Notes: generated from the letters alone by a model not told the origin. DNA of 8,312 nt from Melioribacteraceae bacterium (GCA_026987055.1 JALSNL010000393.1:1-8312); one strand, 5' to 3'. Shown: positions 1 to 6,291, counted from the stretch's first letter. Made by a program: numbers and translations.

Positions 1-31
1 ATGTTTTCACTAACAAATTTTAACATTAACC

Positions 32-39
32 AAGGAGGG
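32..39 (+). promoter_or_regulatory. Shine-Dalgarno site that fixes the first gene's start
   Basis: AAGGAGGG lies 3 nt before the ATG at 43. An in-frame ATG at position 1 has no visible upstream context and would place 14 extra polar residues before the signal peptide. The ATG at 43 is therefore preferred. Confidence 0.85.
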
Positions 40-42
40 AAA

Positions 43-1212
43 ATGAAACAAAGTAACAAATTTAAAATTTTTATAGTGTTTTTTGCTTTAATAGTAAGTG
101 GTACAATTACAGCTCAGGATGTTGGAGATATTCTATGGGAAGACCATTTTGATGATGGAGCTACAGATTCCGCAATGCATCAAGATGTTGGATGGTTCTA
201 TTATGGCGAAAGTGACGGACTTGCCGGTGCAATTGTTAAAGAAATTGATGGAAAAGCTTTTTTACAAACCGGTAATTTTTCCAGTTTAGTTGGAGCAGTT
301 GTTGCTTCAACAAATGGCGTGCCTTTTTTAGATCCGGATAATGACGAAGCTACACACAGAGCATTGATTGATTCTAACAAAGGTGCTCCTAACCAACAAG
401 TAACTTTTAATGTAAACTTTAAAAAATTCGAATCATCATTCTTTGCATTAAGTATGCGTATGGTACAAAGAGATACTGCAGAAACATTACCCGATACTGA
501 TCCAACTCATGAAGGTTCTTACGTATTGTTTTTTAGTCCTTTGGAAAACAAGATTATGCTTTCCAGAGTTTTGGGTGACCCTGAAGGTGGTGATGAAGGC
601 GGTTCCCAATATGATTTCCTAAACCCGGCTTTATGGACCCATTTTGCTCAAACTACAGATTTTACAATAGATCTTAATGTAAACTATTGGGTGAAATTTT
701 GGCTCTATAATGGTGATATGAAAATGAAAATTTGGGAAGGCGATCCGGAAGATGAACCTACTGAATGGACATTAGAAGGGACGGATCCTACTCCGCGTGT
801 AACCGGTACTTTTACAATGTTTAGTCTTATTTCTTCACAACCATCAGCAACAGATCAAGTTGAATTAGATGATGTTGTAGTTAGAATTATTGGTAATCCG
901 GTTGGAGTTGAAGAATCTACTGATATTATTCCAACTGCTTTTGAGTTAAAAAACAATTATCCGAACCCATTTAATCCAACAACCAATATAGAGTTTAATT
1001 TAGCCAAAAGTGATTTCACAACTTTGAAAGTTTATTCAATTACCGGTGAATTGGTTAAGACTTTAGTAAATGGCAATGTTCAAGCCGGAACTCATAAAGT
1101 TGTATTTAATGGTAAAGATGAAAATGGCAGGGAATTAACAAGTGGTATGTATATCTATGAATTGAAAAGCGGTTCAAATATTAGTGCCAATAAAATGTTT
1201 TTAATCAAGTAA
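43..1212 (+). CDS. Secreted protein with C-terminal T9SS type A sorting domain
   Basis: Protein of 389 aa starting at ATG 43. Residues 1 to about 24 form a Sec signal peptide (basic start, hydrophobic core, cleavage probably near TA-QD). Residues ~25-290 are an acidic, aromatic-rich region (motifs such as WEDHFDDG, FNVNFKKFES and VELDDVVVRI) that looks like an all-beta, possibly concanavalin/LamG-like fold; this is an inference and I do not recognise a named family. Residues ~297-389 are a type IX secretion sorting domain: NYPNPFNP at 305-312, then TLKVYSITGELVKTL, an AGTHKVVFNGKDENG segment, and a SGMYIYELKSG...KMFLIK end. Such domains are normally removed as cargo crosses the outer membrane, leaving the protein free or surface-attached. 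It is separated from the next gene by two hairpins, so it may be the last gene of its transcript. No catalytic motif is visible. It could be a carbohydrate-binding or surface protein. Confidence 0.88.
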   Translation: MKQSNKFKIFIVFFALIVSGTITAQDVGDILWEDHFDDGATDSAMHQDVGWFYYGESDGLAGAIVKEIDGKAFLQTGNFSSLVGAVVASTNGVPFLDPDNDEATHRALIDSNKGAPNQQVTFNVNFKKFESSFFALSMRMVQRDTAETLPDTDPTHEGSYVLFFSPLENKIMLSRVLGDPEGGDEGGSQYDFLNPALWTHFAQTTDFTIDLNVNYWVKFWLYNGDMKMKIWEGDPEDEPTEWTLEGTDPTPRVTGTFTMFSLISSQPSATDQVELDDVVVRIIGNPVGVEESTDIIPTAFELKNNYPNPFNPTTNIEFNLAKSDFTTLKVYSITGELVKTLVNGNVQAGTHKVVFNGKDENGRELTSGMYIYELKSGSNISANKMFLIK

Positions 1213-1223
1213 AATAATTTATT

Positions 1224-1241
1224 ATACCATATAAATGGTAT
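1224..1241 (+). terminator. Small hairpin after the T9SS cargo gene
   Basis: ATACCAT (1224-1230) and ATGGTAT (1235-1241) form a perfect 7-bp stem with a 4-nt loop, 12 nt after the stop codon, followed by an A/T-rich stretch. The stem is weak and lacks a clean U tract, so it may only assist the stronger hairpin just downstream. Confidence 0.35.
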
Positions 1242-1255
1242 CAATAATTTTGTAT

Positions 1256-1291
1256 TTAGGGTAAAGAGTAATAATAAACTCTTTACCCTAA
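1256..1291 (+). terminator. Strong 14-bp hairpin, probable terminator
   Basis: TTAGGGTAAAGAGT (1256-1269) is perfectly complementary to ACTCTTTACCCTAA (1278-1291) around an 8-nt loop, with a short T-run (TTT) after it. It sits between the T9SS cargo gene and the C45 hydrolase gene, ending 32 nt before the next start. It most likely terminates the upstream transcript. A role in the leader of the next gene is possible. Confidence 0.6.
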
Positions 1292-1312
1292 TTTACCTAT
1301 TATCATTGCTTT

Positions 1313-1320
1313 GGGGAGGA
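1313..1320 (+). promoter_or_regulatory. Shine-Dalgarno site deciding the start at 1324
   Basis: GGGGAGGA lies 3 nt before ATG 1324. The longer reading from TTG 1306 would put this site inside the coding region and add residues before the lysine-led signal peptide, so ATG 1324 is the better start. Confidence 0.85.
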
Positions 1321-1323
1321 ATA

Positions 1324-2463
1324 ATGAAAATTAAAATTTTTCTATATACAATAATTTTATTAACTCTAAATCTTTCTTGTTCGGATAGTAAAGTAAAAGA
1401 GAAAGTGGCTGAAGTTTCTACAATAGGAAGCGGTGATGATAAAATTACAGTTGTTGTTGTTAGCGGTACTCCATACGAAATGGGATACCAACTTGGTAGT
1501 GCACTAAAAGAAGAAGTAAAAGCCGCAATGACTAATTTTCTAAAATTTGCCAAAATGGGTGAGCCGGAAAGATACAATAACAAAAATCTGGATAATGCAT
1601 GGAAATCAGTATCTCCCTATATAAAAGATAGATTTAAAGAAGAGCTGAAAGGTCTTTCGGAAGGTTCAGGCGTTCCGTTGATAGAACTAAAACGTGCACA
1701 TATGGTTCCGGTTATTGGTAATTATGCATGTAGTGGTGTTGATGTGTGGGGAAAGGCTACAACAAACGGACACTTATATCAAATACGTAATCTCGATTTT
1801 ACCATGAGAGGTGAATTACAAAATTATCCGACAATAGTAATTTATAAACCTGATAAAGGAATTGCGCATGCTTCTCCCGCTTTTGCAGGATATATTGCTG
1901 CCCATACCGGTATAAATGCCAAAGGAATTGTTTTAAGTGAAAAAGGTGCTTCTCCGGGCAAGGAATATCCGTTTAATTTAGATGGAACACATTTTTCTAC
2001 TTTGTTTAGAGACATACTTTATGATGCAAATAATTTGAATGAAGCTGTAGATATGATAAAATCTACAAAATTGATTAAACGATATCATTTATACGTTGGT
2101 GATGGTAAACCCGAAACAATGGGTGCTGTAAAAATACTTGTTTCATCGCCTGATTCGGTTAAACTTACTATTTGGAAAGATAATGATCCAACAGATGAAG
2201 TTGCTCCGAAAGTAAAGGAGAATGTTTGTTATTACACAATGAAAAATGAAAAAGCATATAATTTTTTATCGGAAAATTATGGCAAATTTGATCATGAAAA
2301 AATGATAGAGCTTTCCAAACTGGTTGCCGATGACGATGGTAATCTGGAAGATGTAGTTTATGATGCAACTAGTCTGGAAATGTGGATTGCTTATGCAAAA
2401 GATTTGGAAATTGCCGGTAGCAGACCATACATTCACATTGATTTAAAAAAATATTTAAAATAA
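1324..2463 (+). CDS. Probable lipoprotein, C45-family acyltransferase/hydrolase (Ntn hydrolase)
   Basis: Protein of 379 aa. The N-terminus MKIKIFLYTIILLTLNLSC looks like a lipoprotein signal with C19 as the lipidated residue; the lipobox (NLS-C) is imperfect because L is not at -3. The body resembles the C45 family (acyl-CoA:6-aminopenicillanic-acid acyltransferase-like), whose members self-cleave to expose an N-terminal cysteine. The candidate nucleophile is C136 in NYACSGVDVWGKAT, followed by the family-typical QIRNLDF (153-159, R155 and D158). A later TGINAKGI segment (195-202) resembles the Asn-containing loop of these enzymes. Family activity is hydrolysis or transfer of amide/acyl groups; the substrate here is unknown, and N-acyl amides or amidated cell-wall or host compounds are possible. 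Hairpins on both sides suggest it is a single-gene transcript. The residue before the Cys is Ala, so the exact self-cleavage site is less certain than the fold. Confidence 0.78.
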   Translation: MKIKIFLYTIILLTLNLSCSDSKVKEKVAEVSTIGSGDDKITVVVVSGTPYEMGYQLGSALKEEVKAAMTNFLKFAKMGEPERYNNKNLDNAWKSVSPYIKDRFKEELKGLSEGSGVPLIELKRAHMVPVIGNYACSGVDVWGKATTNGHLYQIRNLDFTMRGELQNYPTIVIYKPDKGIAHASPAFAGYIAAHTGINAKGIVLSEKGASPGKEYPFNLDGTHFSTLFRDILYDANNLNEAVDMIKSTKLIKRYHLYVGDGKPETMGAVKILVSSPDSVKLTIWKDNDPTDEVAPKVKENVCYYTMKNEKAYNFLSENYGKFDHEKMIELSKLVADDDGNLEDVVYDATSLEMWIAYAKDLEIAGSRPYIHIDLKKYLK

Positions 2464-2494
2464 GTGTTTTGGTAAAATTATTATAACACTTATT
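2459..2494 (+). terminator. 10-bp hairpin overlapping the C45 gene stop
   Basis: AATAAGTGTT (2459-2468) pairs perfectly with AACACTTATT (2485-2494) across a 16-nt loop. The left arm includes the TAA stop. There is no strong U tract afterwards, though a run of T lies at about 2521-2528. It is plausible as a terminator or 3'-end stabiliser. Confidence 0.4.
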
Positions 2495-2556
2495 AATGTT
2501 TCCCAAAGTTCGTTGTGTAGTTTTTTTTATATGATGGGATAGAATAATTTATAAAA

Positions 2557-3405
2557 ATGAAAAATATAAAATTATTACTCTTTTGCATTACTTTTTTCCC
2601 CAGCTTCTTTTTAGCTCAAAATATTCATCTTATTACATATAATATCCGTTATGATAATCCTAAGGACTCTAGCAATAATTGGCAATACAGAAAAGGTTAT
2701 ATACTAAACCAAATAAAATTTTATAAACCTGAAATATTTGGAATTCAAGAAGGATTAGAACATCAAGTTAAATGGTTAGATAAAAACTTAGTGAATTATA
2801 ATTACGTTGGTGTTGGTAGAGACGATAAAAAAGAAAAAGGTGCCGGTGAATTTAGTCCGGTTTTTTATGACACAACAAAGTTCACAAAAATACAAAGCAA
2901 TACCTTTTGGCTTTCTGAAACACCCGAGAAACCTTCCAGAGGTTGGGATGCTGCTCTAAATAGAATTTGCACTTATATTCTTTTGAATCACAATACTTCA
3001 AATAAAAAATTTTGGGTTTTCAATACTCATTTTGATCACAAAGGAAAGGTTGCCAGAAAACAATCTGCAAAGTTAATATTAAAAAAAATGTTGGAATTGA
3101 ATAAGCAAAATTATCCAATGATTTTAATGGGTGATTTTAATTCAACACCAAAAGATATTCCAATACAACTTATCAGTAAAACCCTAAATGATTCTCGTAA
3201 AATAACTAATACCACACCATTCGGACCAGTTGGAACATTTTGCAGTTTTGATATTTGCAAACCTGTTGAGCGAAGAATAGACTATATTTTTACAAGTAAA
3301 AATAATATTAAAGTTAATAACTATGCAGTATTCAGTGATGTTGTAAATCAAAAATATCCGTCAGATCATTTCCCCGTTTTTGTCAATATTGAGTTGATAA
3401 AATAA
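2557..3405 (+). CDS. Exported endonuclease/exonuclease/phosphatase (EEP) family enzyme
   Basis: Protein of 282 aa with a signal peptide at 1-20 (hydrophobic core LLLFCITFFPSFFLA, then QN). The EEP fold motifs appear in order: TYNIRYDN (27-34, N29), GIQEG with metal ligand E65, FNTHFDHKG with H158 and D160, LMGDFNSTP with D193 and N195, RRIDYIF with D242, and SDHFPVF with catalytic-type D270-H271. All expected catalytic positions are present, so it should be an active Mg2+-dependent phosphodiesterase or phosphomonoesterase. The short, exported EEP proteins of Bacteroidota-type genomes are mostly of unknown substrate; nucleic acid, phospholipid headgroup or sugar-phosphate bonds are all possible. 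No good Shine-Dalgarno site precedes ATG 2557. The DUF1080 gene starts 19 nt after its stop, which suggests co-transcription and a role in the same degradative process. The start is supported by the signal peptide. Confidence 0.9.
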   Translation: MKNIKLLLFCITFFPSFFLAQNIHLITYNIRYDNPKDSSNNWQYRKGYILNQIKFYKPEIFGIQEGLEHQVKWLDKNLVNYNYVGVGRDDKKEKGAGEFSPVFYDTTKFTKIQSNTFWLSETPEKPSRGWDAALNRICTYILLNHNTSNKKFWVFNTHFDHKGKVARKQSAKLILKKMLELNKQNYPMILMGDFNSTPKDIPIQLISKTLNDSRKITNTTPFGPVGTFCSFDICKPVERRIDYIFTSKNNIKVNNYAVFSDVVNQKYPSDHFPVFVNIELIK

Positions 3406-3424
3406 CAAAAAAAAGGATAGTTCC

Positions 3425-4204
3425 ATGAAAAATTTATTCATAACACTTTTTAGTATAGTACTTGTAGTAAGTTGTTCAGCCCCCAAAAATGATTCTCAAA
3501 ATCCCAAAATTCATAAGAAAACAGAAAATATAATATCAGAATCTGAGCAAACAGAAGGATGGCAATTGCTTTTTGATGGAAAAACATTTAACGGTTGGAG
3601 AGGTATTGGAATTGATTCGGTTCCTAAAGGTCATTGGGAAATTATTGATGGAACAATTCATAAAATTGCCAGTGGAAATGTTCCAACATTGCCCGACGGT
3701 CAGCCACTTAAAGGTGGTGATTTAATGACGGATAAAACATTTAAAAATTTTGAACTCTCTTTTGAATGGAAAATTAGTAAAGCGGGAAATAGCGGAGTAA
3801 AATATAATGTCTCGGAAAAAGTGTCGATTGATAAAGGCACAAGTCACGCTTTAGGTTACGAATATCAAGTATTGGATGATAAAAATCATAAAGACAATCT
3901 TAATCCAACGCATCGGGCAGCTTCGCTTTATGATTTGATAGAAGCTAAAGATAAAACTCTGAAACCTGTTGGAGAATTTAATTCAGGCCGTATAATCTTT
4001 AACAATAATCATTTGGAACATTGGCTCAACGGGAAAAAGGTTGTAGAAGCAGACACGGATTCTCCGAAATTCCAACAATTATTTGAGAAAAGTAAATATA
4101 AAAATTACCCGAATTTTACAGTACACAAAGATGCTCACATTGTTTTGCAAGATCATGGTGATGATTGCTGGTACAGAAACATTAAAATTAAATTATTAAA
4201 ATAA
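3425..4204 (+). CDS. DUF1080 lipoprotein (3-keto-disaccharide hydrolase family)
   Basis: Protein of 259 aa with lipoprotein signal MKNLFITLFSIVLVVSC; the lipid-carrying Cys is C17 (VVS-C). A polar linker rich in K, N, S and Q runs to ~residue 40. The DUF1080 beta-sandwich fills ~46-258: opening WQLLFDGKTFNGW (46-58), FELSFEWKIS, AGNSGVKYNV (from 120), HALGYEYQVLDD (141-152), THRAASLYDL (from 162), FNSGRIIFNNNHLEHWLNGKKV and a closing DDCWYRNIKIKLL. This family includes enzymes acting on 3-keto-glycosides, and DUF1080 genes are commonly found beside Gfo/Idh/MocA oxidoreductases, as here. AAGGAT lies 6 nt upstream of the ATG. The gene follows the EEP gene by 19 nt and precedes an oxidoreductase gene after 126 nt. 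The protein is probably anchored in a membrane facing the periplasm or at the surface. The precise reaction (hydrolysis, elimination or hydration) cannot be read from sequence. Confidence 0.88.
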   Translation: MKNLFITLFSIVLVVSCSAPKNDSQNPKIHKKTENIISESEQTEGWQLLFDGKTFNGWRGIGIDSVPKGHWEIIDGTIHKIASGNVPTLPDGQPLKGGDLMTDKTFKNFELSFEWKISKAGNSGVKYNVSEKVSIDKGTSHALGYEYQVLDDKNHKDNLNPTHRAASLYDLIEAKDKTLKPVGEFNSGRIIFNNNHLEHWLNGKKVVEADTDSPKFQQLFEKSKYKNYPNFTVHKDAHIVLQDHGDDCWYRNIKIKLLK

Positions 4205-4230
4205 AATAATTCGAGCAAAGAGCCTTTTGA

Positions 4231-4269
4231 GAAAATCAATTTGTTTCTGGTATTATTAAAATATTTTGG
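4231..4269 (+). repeat. Short dispersed repeat, copy 1
   Basis: GAAAATCAATTTGTTT (4231-4246), three bases, then a GTATTATTAAAATATTTTGG-like stretch (4250-4269). The same two blocks, with small changes, recur in the same orientation at 5903-5939, so the two copies bracket the first oxidoreductase gene. The rest of the 4205-4330 gap has no gene. The 10-mer TTAACGGTTT at 4271-4280 also recurs at 5764-5773. Confidence 0.5.
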
Positions 4270-4330
4270 CTTAACGGTTTAAAAGAAAATTGTAAAAAAA
4301 TACTGCATAATAGCTAAGTGGGAGTAAAAA

Positions 4331-5671
4331 ATGAAGAAAGGATTATCAAGAAGAGAATTTGTAAAAAAAAGTTCTATTGGTTTAGTTGGAGGGGCAGTTC
4401 TTCTTTCAACAAATGCAAAATCCTATGCTAATATAATAGGAGCAAATGATAGAATTAATATTGCAATTCAAGGTTTGGGAAGACGTTATTCCGGCTATAT
4501 AGAAGCAATTGCCAGAAAAGAAAGCAATGTAAGATTATTGTATTTGTGTGATGTAATGGAATCCCAAAGAATAAAAGCTGCTAAAAAATTTGAAAAAGAA
4601 ATAGAGAATAAACCAAAATTAGAAAATGATTTCAGAAAAGTGCTGGAAGATAAAAATGTTGATGCTGTTTTTATTGCAACGCCGGACCATTGGCATACGC
4701 CCGCAGCAATAATGGCAATGAAAGCCGGAAAGCATGTCTATTTGGAAAAACCTTGTAGCCATAATCCTAAAGAAAATGAACTTGTTGTTGCAGCTCAGAA
4801 AAAATTTAATAAAGTTGTACAGATGGGAAATCAACAAAGATCTTCTTTAGAAGCTAAAGAAATTATAAAAGAAATCCACAACGGAATCATAGGAGAAACA
4901 TACAGAGCAATAGCTTTTTATGTTAATAGAAGAGGCGCTGTTCCGGTACAGAAAAAAGTTCCGGTTCCCGAAGGATTAGACTGGGAGCTTTTTCAAGGTC
5001 CGGCACCAAGGCGGGATTATACATATAACACTTGGGATTACAATTGGCATTGGTACGGTTGGGACTATGGAACTGCGGAAATGGGTAATAATGCTACTCA
5101 TGAATTAGATATTGCACGTTGGGCTTTAGATGTAAAATATCCGGAATTTGTTGAAGTTTATTCAGGTAAATTTCAATATAAAAATGACGGTTGGGAAATG
5201 TATGATACGATGGAAGCAACTTATAGATTCCCGAATGAAAAAATAATACAATGGGACGGCAACAGTAGAAACGGTTATAAAAAATTTAGTACCGGAAGAG
5301 GCACAATAGTCTATGGTTCACAAGGTTCCGTTTATATGGATAGAAGTGGTTATAAGCTATTTGATTTAAAGGGAAAACTCATTAGAGAAAAGAAAACGAA
5401 AGGTGATGAAAGTAGTGTTGCTCTTGGTGGTGGCGGAAGTTTATCTACCAGACACGCGGTTAATTTTTTTGAAACTATTAGAGGTAAACAAAAATTAAAT
5501 TCACATATAGCAGTTGGAGCAGTTTCACAAATGTTAACACACTATGCAAATATTGCTTACAGAATTGGGAAATCTTTTGAGGTGGATGAAAACTCCGGTA
5601 GAATTTTTGATAGAGATGCTATGAAACTTTGGTCAAGAATTTATGAACCCGGATGGGAACCAAAACTATAA
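4331..5671 (+). CDS. Tat-exported Gfo/Idh/MocA family oxidoreductase
   Basis: Protein of 446 aa. A twin-arginine signal, SRREFVKKS (6-14), precedes a hydrophobic stretch (IGLVGGAVLLS), so export should occur folded with cofactor. A Rossmann domain follows: INIAIQGLGRRYSG (42-55) binds the dinucleotide, and ATPDHWHTP (116-124) and LEKPC (138-142) are typical, with K140 the usual catalytic lysine. The C-terminal substrate domain contains GNNATHELDIARWAL, where H257 and D260 occupy positions expected for catalytic residues, and it ends in WSRIYEPGWEPKL. Family members oxidise or reduce sugar hydroxyls using tightly bound NAD(P); Tat export with bound cofactor is known for glucose-fructose oxidoreductase of the same superfamily. 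GGGAG at 4320-4324 is a good ribosome site 6 nt from ATG. Next to the DUF1080 gene, a likely role is C3 oxidation of a glycoside to the 3-keto form. That role is inferred from context. Confidence 0.92.
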   Translation: MKKGLSRREFVKKSSIGLVGGAVLLSTNAKSYANIIGANDRINIAIQGLGRRYSGYIEAIARKESNVRLLYLCDVMESQRIKAAKKFEKEIENKPKLENDFRKVLEDKNVDAVFIATPDHWHTPAAIMAMKAGKHVYLEKPCSHNPKENELVVAAQKKFNKVVQMGNQQRSSLEAKEIIKEIHNGIIGETYRAIAFYVNRRGAVPVQKKVPVPEGLDWELFQGPAPRRDYTYNTWDYNWHWYGWDYGTAEMGNNATHELDIARWALDVKYPEFVEVYSGKFQYKNDGWEMYDTMEATYRFPNEKIIQWDGNSRNGYKKFSTGRGTIVYGSQGSVYMDRSGYKLFDLKGKLIREKKTKGDESSVALGGGGSLSTRHAVNFFETIRGKQKLNSHIAVGAVSQMLTHYANIAYRIGKSFEVDENSGRIFDRDAMKLWSRIYEPGWEPKL

Positions 5672-5712
5672 ATATTTATTTAATGAACCTAATTTTAAAA
5701 GGTTGTTTTTTG

Positions 5713-5741
5713 TTTCCCTACATTTTTAAATGTGGGGGAAA
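5713..5741 (+). terminator. Long hairpin 41 nt after the first oxidoreductase gene
   Basis: TTTCCCTACATTT (5713-5725) pairs with AAATGTGGGGGAAA (5728-5741) around a TT loop, with one G-T pair and one bulged G: 13 pairs in all. There is no U tract on the + side, while on the opposite strand the hairpin is followed by a T-poor, A-rich run. It probably ends or protects the upstream mRNA. Intrinsic termination is less certain because of the missing T run. Confidence 0.5.
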
Positions 5742-5785
5742 GAATATAAAAACTAAACTAATATTAACGGTTTTAATTATAACGG

Positions 5786-5919
5786 AAACAAATTGGTTTT
5801 TCCAAAGGGGCTGGAATCGGATTTTCAAATAGTCCTCTCTTTACAAAAGAGAGGATTTAAGTGAGTTATAAAAATGAATCAATCCGATCGCAGATTCTCA
5901 CAGAAAAACCAATTTGTTT
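5786..5919. repeat. Nested inverted-repeat element (MITE/REP-like)
   Basis: Three nested arm pairs share one region. The outer arms are AAACAAATTGGTTTTTC (5786-5802) and its exact 17-bp reverse complement at 5903-5919. The middle arms are ATCGGATT (5816-5823) and AATCCGAT (5881-5888). The inner arms are TCCTCTCTTT (5833-5842) and AAAGAGAGGA (5846-5855) with a 3-nt loop. The 134-nt whole could fold as one long RNA or DNA structure or be a small non-autonomous mobile element with 17-bp terminal repeats. No transposase gene and no clear target duplication is visible. Confidence 0.6.
5833..5868 (+). repeat. REP-like hairpin with GTGAGTT tail
   Basis: A perfect 10-bp stem, TCCTCTCTTT-ACA-AAAGAGAGGA, is followed by TTTAAGTGAGTTA. 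A CCTCTC...GAGAGG hairpin followed by a GTGAG-type tail is the layout of REP palindromes mobilised by RAYT-type (Y1 HUH) transposases in many bacteria. The resemblance is by recalled architecture only. No RAYT gene lies in the window. It could alternatively be a terminator, but only three T follow the stem. Confidence 0.5.
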
Positions 5920-5939
5920 AGTATATTACAATATTTTCG
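5903..5939 (+). repeat. Short dispersed repeat, copy 2
   Basis: GAAAAACCAATTTGTTT (5903-5919), one base, then GTATATTACAATATTTTCG (5921-5939). It matches 4231-4269 in order and orientation with a few substitutions and small indels. Its first block is also the right outer arm of the nested inverted-repeat element. Confidence 0.5.
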
Positions 5940-6122
5940 AAGTTGATCAATTTTAAAAAAACTATAAAATAAGGTATTCTCATCTATTGAAAATTATAAT
6001 CTCATGTTATGTAATATTAATAATTTTGTCATATTTAGATTCTTCATTCACCACGGCGAATTCAGTATAGCTAGCCCGTCTTCTTTTTGGATAGACAGTT
6101 TTGCGTAACGTGAGTTAATTAT

Positions 6123-6251
6123 GAATCTTCTAATTTGTAAAATTAAAATTGCAAATTGTAGTTGCAAATCTCTCAATTTATAAAATTAAAATTGTAAATT
6201 ATAGTTACAAAGATCTCGGTTTGTACAATTAAACTTTCACATTATAGTTAC
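6123..6251. repeat. Tandem array of three 43-bp units
   Basis: Units lie at 6123-6165, 6166-6208 and 6209-6251, each exactly 43 nt and ending in a variant of TAGTTRC. By eye, units 1 and 2 match at 35 of 43 positions and units 2 and 3 at 33 of 43. A degraded fourth unit begins at 6252 and loses register after about 28 nt. Each unit contains a pair of short complementary blocks (AATTTG/CAAATT in unit 1, AATTTA/TAAATT in unit 2). The units abut without spacers, so this is not a CRISPR array. The array lies 76-247 nt upstream of the second DUF1080 gene and could hold regulator sites or be a remnant of a mobile repeat. Confidence 0.75.
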
Positions 6252-6270
6252 GAATCTCCTGATTCGTAAC
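6247..6270. repeat. Perfect 10-bp hairpin at the array end
   Basis: GTTACGAATC (6247-6256) and GATTCGTAAC (6261-6270) are exact reverse complements around a TCCT loop. The hairpin spans the junction between tandem units 3 and 4. Weaker versions occur at earlier junctions (GTTACAAA at 6204-6211 with TTTGTAC at 6220-6226). It could be a protein-binding palindrome or an RNA stem. Confidence 0.6.
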
Positions 6271-6291
6271 AATCAAATTCGTAACAATCAA
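6262..6291. repeat. Exact 15-bp direct duplication
   Basis: ATTCGTAACAATCAA occurs twice back to back (6262-6276 and 6277-6291), with no mismatch. The first copy overlaps the right arm of the hairpin at 6247-6270. An exact copy beside the diverged 43-bp units suggests a recent slippage event. Confidence 0.85.

Noticed and set aside
1293..1583. Reverse-strand ORF opposite the C45 gene
   Set aside because: It overlaps the signal peptide and N-terminal part of a well-supported + strand gene and shows no family motif.
5874..5921. 15-codon ORF (ATG at 5874 to TAG) between the REP-like hairpin and the right outer arm
   Set aside because: It lies wholly within the inverted-repeat element, has no convincing ribosome site, and its sequence is explained by the repeat arms.
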